Source: Gymnogyps californianus (Eukaryota; Chordata; Aves; Accipitriformes; Cathartidae). From it: a stretch of DNA of 64,000 bases. The stretch spans positions 21,599,332-21,663,331 of the forward strand of contig NC_059482.1 of the NCBI RefSeq assembly GCF_018139145.2, read 5' to 3'. Each line of letters starts with the position of its first letter. Positions within the stretch are counted from its first letter, which is position 1. The notes beneath the pieces were generated by a model. That model was not told where the DNA came from. It ran no database searches and worked only from the letters and a program-made list of their open reading frames with translations. Shown piece by piece: positions 56,045-64,000 of this stretch. The position numbers were made by a program, and so were the translations under genes.

Positions 56045-59000
56045 GAGGTTGATGACACTTTGGGCTGGACCTGGATGAGAACCTGTGTTATGATCCTGCG
56101 TCACTTTGGGAGCTGCTGGTTAAAATAACTCTGCTTTGGTTTCCTCAGCTACAGTACTTGGCAACAGTAGAATAGTATACAGGCTGAAAGCGTGGGCAAA
56201 ACAGCGAGTCTGTCTCGGTGCTGTCAACAGGGGTGAGGCGGTGGCTTTTGTTTGTTTTTTTTTTTTTTGCTTTTCAGCATTACATGTTCCATAACAGTTG
56301 AGCTTTGCCTGTATAATCTTGGGAATGAGTAGCATCTCTTAATGGTGAGCAAATTGCGTATTTTTTTTAAAATTAGTCTCTCACCTGAATGAGACATATC
56401 TATGTTTGTTCTTCCTTACCAAAAAAAAAAAAAAAGAACACGTTTAACATTTACTGGCAAGACTTGCTGTATCAAAAGATAACAGTGCACTGGGCATAGA
56501 TCTGAGTTACTTGGTGTTTCACATCTTTTCTTACTGTCTATTGCTAGTTCTAATCCATGGAAAGTTCTTTGTGAAAAATATGGCAGAGTTTCTTTTGCCT
56601 CTAGCATCTCAGAGTCTTAAAAACGTTGTGTGGGGTTGAAATGTTGCTTCATCCTTCTTCTGGAGCAAATCTGCAACTTCTTTTAGTCCAAAAGGAGTTC
56701 TAGGACTACAAGAAGAGCAATGTGCTATTTCTGTACCAAAATGCCTGAGGCTCTTGTCAAAGAAAAGTGTGATCGGGAGTAGGATATTGCTGCCCTGAAG
56801 AGCTTATTTGTTCTTAGATTTGATATTCATGTGCCTAGTAAATATTTGGGAGTTTATTGCTCTAGGCATTCATCCTTCAGGAAAACTGGAACTCCTCCTT
56901 TTAATGCAACAGAGACCCTGGGAGCAGCTGTGGAGGAGGGAAGGGGCACAGGCAGCTTGTCCTCAAGTTCCCTAGACTATGTGTCTTGCTAAGTTTCTCG
57001 CACATGTTTATGAAGTCGTGTGTAATCTGCAACAAGCTATGGATCTGCTAGAGAGTGTAAGAGCCTGAGGTACGTGTGTGATGAATACCGCTCATGACTT
57101 CGGGAATATTGCAGTGCTCCATTTTACCCTTGGCTGTAAGACTGTGGACACAGGTGGGTAGTTTTATCAATGAAACTTGCTGCTTGCTGTTGAGAAGAAA
57201 GCGCTCATTGAGGAAAACAACAGATAAAAGTTATCAAAATAACCCGTGCTCCCTGGAGAGCTGCTGGTGGAGTGGAGAGGGAGGCCTGTCAGTCACACTG
57301 GCATTTGAATAACATGACATAACATAATATGAAACAGCTCAGGATGAAGGGAGCAGGGGGACTGCACTTCCAGCCCCTCAGGCTTGCTTTGTGTTCAGAG
57401 CTAGGTTGCTTGGGTGGGGTGTGTGGGATTTAAATGTAAAATTAAGCTTAATAGTTTTAAATCTTGACATGTGTCAGGCTTGTCCAAGCTTAAATAAACT
57501 GAATGCAGAACTAAAATGGTGCGCATCTCTTATGTGGGCATGTCATAGTTGAGTACTTGTTACCTGTGTGATCGGGGCCTAATTTTTTATAAGGTGTTTG
57601 CATTTTTACAAAATGTTCTAGTGAACCTAAGCTGAGATTTTTTTCCTCTGAGCTGTTTAACAAATTGCGAGTAATCTGTTCTTTTTTTTTTTTTTTTTTT
57701 AAAAAGACTCCCCAGTTTTCTTCATTTAGACTGTTTGACCATTTACTTAGTGTTGAGGTATCCATGTCCTGAATGGTGATTTTGGTGAGTGTTTCAAGTA
57801 GTTTATGCCGTAAATTTGGGGCAATGCTCTAGCAGATAGGAGAGGCAGTGGCTCTGTCTGTGGAATGGCGTGAAGGGGCATGTTGGCCCATCTGACCGAG
57901 TAGTGAGGTCTGCAGCAGGTGGGCAATATATGCTAGAGATGTGTCAACAGTTACAGCTAAATTGCTGCGTGAGGATACGGGATTTCCCTATTCCCATAAG
58001 GGGAAACAGCTTTAGCTTGGATTTCTTTATTAACAGTCTCTCTCTCTCTTCTGTTTATGGAATAAGCTGGCCTGTCTGGTCACTCATTCAGAAATGTTCC
58101 AACGTAACAGTTTCTGGATGAGGTGGTCAGCTCTTCTCCCAGGGGTGATTTCTCTGGATAAAACAGTGCGTGTTCGGTATTGCTTTTAAGTACTAGATGC
58201 AACTCTTGCACCCTAAGATCTTACTGCAGTTGATTTGCCTCTTTTGTTTCCAAGCTGTTTGGTTACAGAGCTTTTCTCTGGTTTAATGCTTGGTTTTGAA
58301 GAAGGGATCGTCTCAGGGATGTATTTGGCTGGTTTGGGGAGGAGTGGATAGCATGTGTTTCAACTGATATAAAACTTAGTTTGTCTTCTTTAATACTACA
58401 CACCATGGCATTCAATAGTGACAGTAATAGTATGGGCTAATTAAATGTACATTTTAGGCTTTTCCTTTCTGAACCAAGCATTTTGTCTATCGTCTGTCAG
58501 GGGAAGATGATTAAAAGGTTGTAATGAACCTTTCCTGGAGGTTTTTTGTGCTTTGACAAATGCCTTGTTTCTAAGGTCAGCGTTCCCTGAAGGTTTGCAT
58601 GCCTCAGCCAACCCTTGATATCTAGCTTTTACCCCACTTCTTATGTTGTCTTTGCGATGCGTTAAAACTGTAGCAGAATACTTCAAGAGAGAGCATTCTC
58701 TGAAAAGCCGTGTCTCGCTTTGTTCTGTCATGCTTTGTGATACTCCTAGGAAGAGTGGTTTTGGGAGAGGCTGAAGTGTGATGGCTTGCTGGCTAGGTAA
58801 GGCTGCTTCAGGTTCTCAGCGCTCTGGTTAAGAGTCTCAGAGCTGATGGGATACAGAAGGATGCTCTAGAAGAGCATATTAGTGTGAGCATCCATACATA
58901 GGGAGGTAAAACTGAGGCATGATCTTATGATTATGTACTGTGTATTATGCACTGCATGTTATTAACATAAATCATGGTGATGGGTAGTAGTTGGAGGTCT

Positions 59001-61820
59001 AAGCAATTGATGAAGTGAGCACGGATTTGACTCACAGAAGCAAAGTAAATCCGGGAGGAATAAGTTTCTAACAGTTGTCTGCTTCACTGCTAAAGGCTGC
59101 TGCTCCTGTGACCAGCGCAGCTGAACAAAACACATAGCAGTTCTTGTACAGGGAAAATGGGAGCTGATTTCAGTGTGTTTGGCTGTGAATGGCAGCACTT
59201 AGGAGCGGCTTCATGTGTTTCAGTGGTCCCTGCTCCAGGTACGCTCATCCTTGGAGAGTTGGACAGTGTCAGCTCATCCAGGTAAAACCTTGATGGCTGA
59301 AATTGCAAGTCAAGACCCTTTGGAGGAGCTTGATACTAAAGTCAGGAGGCCAAAATATTTCAATTCCATGTAATAGCAATAGGGCAAAGACTTGGTGAAG
59401 CCTTGATGGGAAAAGATGTCCGTATTATGGGAAACTGGGCTTAAGGGGGTTAAAATTTTGCACCTGTGGCACATGGCTGTGTAAATGAATTCAGATTAGA
59501 TATCTAGGGAGGCTAATGGAAGCATGTTTTAATGAACCCTGGCTAATTACTCTATTAAGTTCTTGATCAATACCCAGGAGACCTCAAACTGCTTGCCGAT
59601 TTGTTTTTTTTTTTTAAAAACTCTGCTATATATATATGTATTTTAAATCTTCTGCATATAATCAAAACAACTGGAGGTACTTGGTTTGTAGAGTTCTGGT
59701 TCACCAGGGCTTTATATATTTGGAGGCCATCTGTAAATTAAAGCTGAAGATTTAAGCACTTCCAAAAGTATTGTGAATTTTTGATGGGAAGTGCAGATGA
59801 ATAAACGGGCTTGAGAGAGCAGATAGTAGGAGAGAACATGAGTTTTTGGAATAATCTTTGCTGTAAGTGTATTGAAATGTGTGGGACGATTAGTTGGGTT
59901 GCTTTAATGTGGTCTGTTTTTTGCTTTAGGGTTGGAACCCGTTTCATGCTTGGTGTAGACCAGACAAGGCAGATGTATGTGGTTTTCTAAAAGAGGAAAG
60001 AGTTCTTGTAAATACTTGCTGGCGTATGTATGTTAAAGTGACCTATTTAAGGACCACCTCTTATGTTATCTCAGAAACTTGCTTTTCTCCAGAGTATTGT
60101 GTATGAATTTCAGCGGACTCAACATTAATATTAAATAAAGTCAGGCAGGCAGCCTTACCCTTAAGGGACAAAGTACTGTCTTTAAATTGGTTCATATTAA
60201 GGAAGTTGGAATACGTTTAGTCTTTTCTGATTGAGCTAATTAGCAAAACCGTTGCATGTTCATAGTTAATACATCACTGTGTGCGTGCAAACGGAAAATG
60301 AATGTGTAACCGAGATCAGGAAAGGTAACCCTTCAGCAAACAGCCTGCAACACCATCTCCTTGAGTTTTGTTTCATGAGTTTTTTGCAGTATTCAGTGAG
60401 AAATGCTAAGCCTGTCAGACAGATGGCTTTTCTTCTTGTGTTCAACCCATTGCAGCTTCTGGTCTCCCGTTGGTAGCAGCACTGATTGTATCAATGCAAA
60501 AGTATCTGTGGAGCCTGCTTTGACTTGCATAGCGAGGGAATGACTATGCACACAAAGGCTTTAGGCAGCCTGTCAGATACATTAATGCTGTACCACTTGA
60601 AGGCTTGCCCTCTTCCTGTATTTTCGTGGCAAAGGGGTATAAGAAGAAGCATGTGCCTTGTAAAAAGAAAGTTAGGAGCCTAGTGGTCTCATTAAGGGAA
60701 TCCCAAGTAGGGCATTCTCTGTATAAATGAACATCAGGTGGTGCTAACTTAAAAACACCCACAAACCCCAAGTTGTAGGTCTTGCTGAAGATTATAAACC
60801 CTCACTGACTCCCACTGAAATGATTTAGTGGTTAATGGGCCAACTGAACAGATCCTTTGCCCGGGAGCTTTTCAGAATTGAAATTGGCAGGCAGTTCAAG
60901 GAGCCGGTTCCTGAGGTATGAGCAGTCTGCTTAAAAGCTTTTTTATTAGACCCCAAAAATTTGTTAACTTGGTAGAAGCCTTCAGAGGGATGTTGTCACT
61001 CGCAGCCAGAGAAACCAGAGCCCAGGTGGGTCTTGAACTTTGTGAGAGAGAAGTCCCTGGAGCAGGCGGTTAGCAAACAGGGTTAAGGGATAACATGGAA
61101 ATCATGGGACTTTGAGGCAGAATCCAGCTCTTCCCCCTCTGACAGAAAACTGAACACACCCTTTTCATAAATTCGAGATCCTCCATCCTGTGTTATCCTA
61201 AAGCAGCAGTTTTGTAATGTTGTGTTAGCATATGGTTTCCTTGAAGTTTGCAGAAAGATCACAAGATTGAAAAACAGCCAACAAACTTTGTTCTCCATAT
61301 TCCTTCAGAAATCAGTGGGAAAGTTGGAATTCTATGGTTTAGTGTAATTGTAGGGTTTGCTTTCCGTGTTCTCTTATCTTCCGTTTAATGTTGTTGCTTT
61401 TGTGCCTAACTCGTCTGCTTTGTTTCATTGTTGATACAAGTCTTGTTTAAAAAAGGAAAAAAATCCCTGTTATGTTATCAAGAGATTGTTCGAGCATGAC
61501 TAGAGATAAAATTAACTAGCGAGTCAGTGCTGTGTGTTCTGAGGAGTGGCTTCAGATGATGGCTCACATTCCCGTACTAAAAATGACCTTAGGCAGTGAT
61601 ATAAAGAGACAGGAGTGGGCAAGGGATATCAACTGGAGTGAAACTTTTCATCCAGTGGTGGATATAAAAGGACAAGATCTAACCTTAACAGCGGGTCAGT
61701 GGAAGGCAGCTTTTTTTAATATGCAGAAGTCTAACAAATAATTATTTGTTAATTATCACTCTTCAGTGCTTTCTGTGCTCATACAAGGCATAGCTGATCC
61801 GGCTCATGGCCTTTACAGAG

Positions 61821-61846
61821 CCTTTACTGAACAGCTTCAGTAAAGG
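61821..61846 (+). repeat. Inverted repeat, 11-base arms with 4-base loop
   Basis: CCTTTACTGAA-CAGC-TTCAGTAAAGG, a perfect stem. A smaller inverted repeat (AATCAC-A-GTGATT) follows within 20 bases. Confidence 0.88.
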
Positions 61847-64000
61847 ATTGTAATCACAGTGATTCTTTCCTGCAATCTTGTAGTTAGTCTCTGGCAAGAA
61901 GGTGGGGATCGAATATGGACAGGGTTTCTAACAGCTGGGCTTACTGATTATTTTTTTTGTTTAATACCCTTTTCACCCAGGTTCTCCTGGCTGTGCTAAA
62001 GGAAAAGAAACTGCTGTACAGCTGTGGATCATACCAAAGCCTTCAAATATACTGGCAAATCTTTTGAGAGCAGGCAAACACGTTCTGTAGTTTTACTGCA
62101 GTGAATTCCTAGTGCAGATCCCGTGTACTGGCTGAAGGATTTTCTCCCTGTGTAATTTGGTGTCTGTTTGAATTTCCAATGGCACAGCTGTGCTGGTGAA
62201 AAATCATGTCTGGTTGATGTCATCCTAAGAAACATGTAGAAAAGGCCACAGCCATTCAGACTTCCTAGGAGCAGAAGTGATGAGTTAACACAGTAATAGT
62301 ACCGGGTTTTCATCCTTTACTGCTTAATTTTCTGTAGTTCCCTGGCTAATAACATAACTGAATTTTAAGTTTTCCTCGACCTCTTAGGTACTTGAAACAA
62401 ACACAGTTTTTTTAATGGGTCAGCTCCTGGCAATTGTATTCATTGATGTAAGTATTATTAAAGAGGCAACACAGCTGGTGGTCCGCAGCTTGGTATATTG
62501 ATGGTTGTGTTCAGAAATCTGCTTAATTCTGTGTTAAAATCGGATGTCTGGATGTGTTCCTGTACGCAGACTCCTTTGCAGGCTGTCTGCAAGTAGTTCA
62601 AACGCTGCTGCTGCTTAAAAATCAAAGAGAACCTTGCAGCCAGCTGAGCTGGTACAAAATCCTTTTCTTGATCTCACAGCAGCTTTACATTCTCCTGCAA
62701 GGATATCCTGGACCACGTCTTTGGAGCTTTAGTTCATTCAACTAGAATGTGTTTACATGAAACGCTTTCTTTGCTGTTGCTGGTTTATGAGGAGCCTCCT
62801 GTGCTGCAGCTTGTTGCTGTGTGCTTAGTTACACCAGTTGAGTTGCTTGCAGGACCGAGCTGTGAACTGAATTCCTGATTGAGCTGGAAGTTGAGGGGTG
62901 GACCCAAACCTTTGATCAACCATTAACTTGAACAGTGCAGCTCCTCAAACAGTTGCATTTGTGATGGCATTCAGGGTGCCAGTGTGAACAGAGAGCTGGA
63001 GATTGTCAGGGGATGTGTAAAGAGTGGAGCAGCATGGATCCTTAAGCCCGGTTTGAACTGCCATGCTTCAGCATGTTTGTTCTCCAGAGTGGCAGGCAAG
63101 ATCTAGCAAGTCCCACAGGCAAAATGGTCAAGGAGCTGGGCAAGACTTCTTAAACAAGTCTCTCCCACTTAAGAGCGCCTGTTATAAGCATGAAAGATAT
63201 ACATGAAGCTCAACATCTAAATCAAGTCCATTGGCTATGACTTTGCAATAACAACTGGAAATTGAAAATACAATATGGTGTTAAACTGAGGTACAGCCTT
63301 GTAATAGTATTGCTCTGTTTCGAAACCATGTGGTTATTGTCTGATAATGTCAAGTGATCGGTCTTGGAGGTTCTGGAGAAAATGAAATGAATTCTCAGAA
63401 GCTGAGGTGCCCGTGAGTCTCATGTATGAGAAACAGGAGCAATAAATCAGTTTTATTAGACTTGGCAACATAAGACCCCAAAGACTAAGCTGAAGGGGCA
63501 TTTGATTTAAGCATAATGCTGTATTAGTGTATAAAAGAAGGTGCAAAGAGAAAGGATGCTACAGAGTGCATTTCCAGGTGGTTAAAATGTCCGTAACACC
63601 TTCTTTCCTCGTCGCCTCCTCTCTTCTTAATCCTGCCATTGCCAGTGAATGTGACTAGTGAGCGGAACTGGATGAACATGCAGACTTGAGAGCTGCACAA
63701 ATTTAACCAGTTGCTAAACTTTCTCTCTGGCATAGTTTACCTATGCTTTTCTTTCAGACTTAATTCTGTTTAATTTTGTACTGCGGTAAAAGGAGGCTTT
63801 CTGGTTAGACTAATTTGCCATTATTTTCTCTAGCGTTGCTCAGACTTGCTGATTTGTTTTGCAAGTCTCAAAAGATGTCTGATATTAAACCAGTTTTAGT
63901 GATCTGAGATATGCATGTATTGAAATGGATGCTCTCAGTCAACAAAAGGAGCACCTTGATTTACAGTGAACTTTTGGGTGGCTCACAGACAGATGGAAAT

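Larger units (their letters stand above)
43571..64000 (+). other. GLG1: GLG1 intron 1 (5' part)
   Basis: The GTGAGG donor opens an intron that runs to the end of the window. I searched the open frames for the next GLG1 exon (human DCNHLLWNYKLNLTTD) and did not find it. The CpG-island GC bias fades by about 44 kb and the rest is A/T-rich with short homopolymer runs (for example A at 51712-51728 and T at 57680-57700). No retroposon, RNA gene or other coding sequence recognised; inverted and tandem repeats are listed separately. Confidence 0.8.

Overview
This is vertebrate nuclear DNA, almost certainly from a bird. Every recognised gene is split by GT-AG introns. A CR1-type retroposon remnant, typical of sauropsids, sits in one intron. 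Four genes occupy 64 kb with short introns. The order and shared orientation FA2H > MLKL > RFWD3 > GLG1 is, from memory, the syntenic block of human 16q23 in a much more compact form. There are no bacterial or viral genes, tRNAs, rRNAs or CRISPR arrays that I can support. Exon borders were set by hand from reading frame, splice signals and remembered similarity to the human proteins; no search was run.

Layout, all on the + strand. (1) 1-5.84 kb: the last five coding exons of FA2H (fatty acid 2-hydroxylase) and its 3' UTR with canonical poly(A) signals; the exons for the cytochrome b5 domain lie to the left of the window. (2) 6.6-12.6 kb: MLKL, the pseudokinase effector of necroptosis, with a TATA-box promoter carrying STAT-like and C/EBP-like sites, a likely untranslated first exon and ten coding exons. 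The penultimate coding exon appears to lack one base, which disrupts the conserved RPS-x-E-I motif of the pseudokinase C-lobe. (3) 12.9-36.95 kb: RFWD3, a RING/WD40 E3 ligase of DNA interstrand-crosslink repair. It has a CpG-rich promoter with five CCAAT boxes, an untranslated first exon and twelve coding exons that join without a frame break into 748 residues. (4) 36.95-42.9 kb: intergenic DNA with no supported gene. (5) 42.9-64 kb: the CpG-island promoter, first coding exon and more than 20 kb of intron 1 of GLG1 (Golgi glycoprotein 1 / cysteine-rich FGF receptor); the other GLG1 exons lie to the right.

The genes are neighbours rather than a pathway: sphingolipid hydroxylation, necroptosis, replication-coupled repair and Golgi trafficking. 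The points most worth a second look are the MLKL one-base frameshift beside a tandem AGAG acceptor, the compact STAT-type MLKL promoter, a period-19 array of YY1-like ATGGCG motifs and a CRE/octamer pair at the GLG1 promoter, the loss of the N-terminal SSQ repeats of RFWD3, and several perfect inverted repeats in non-coding DNA. I found no clear sign of a wholly new system.
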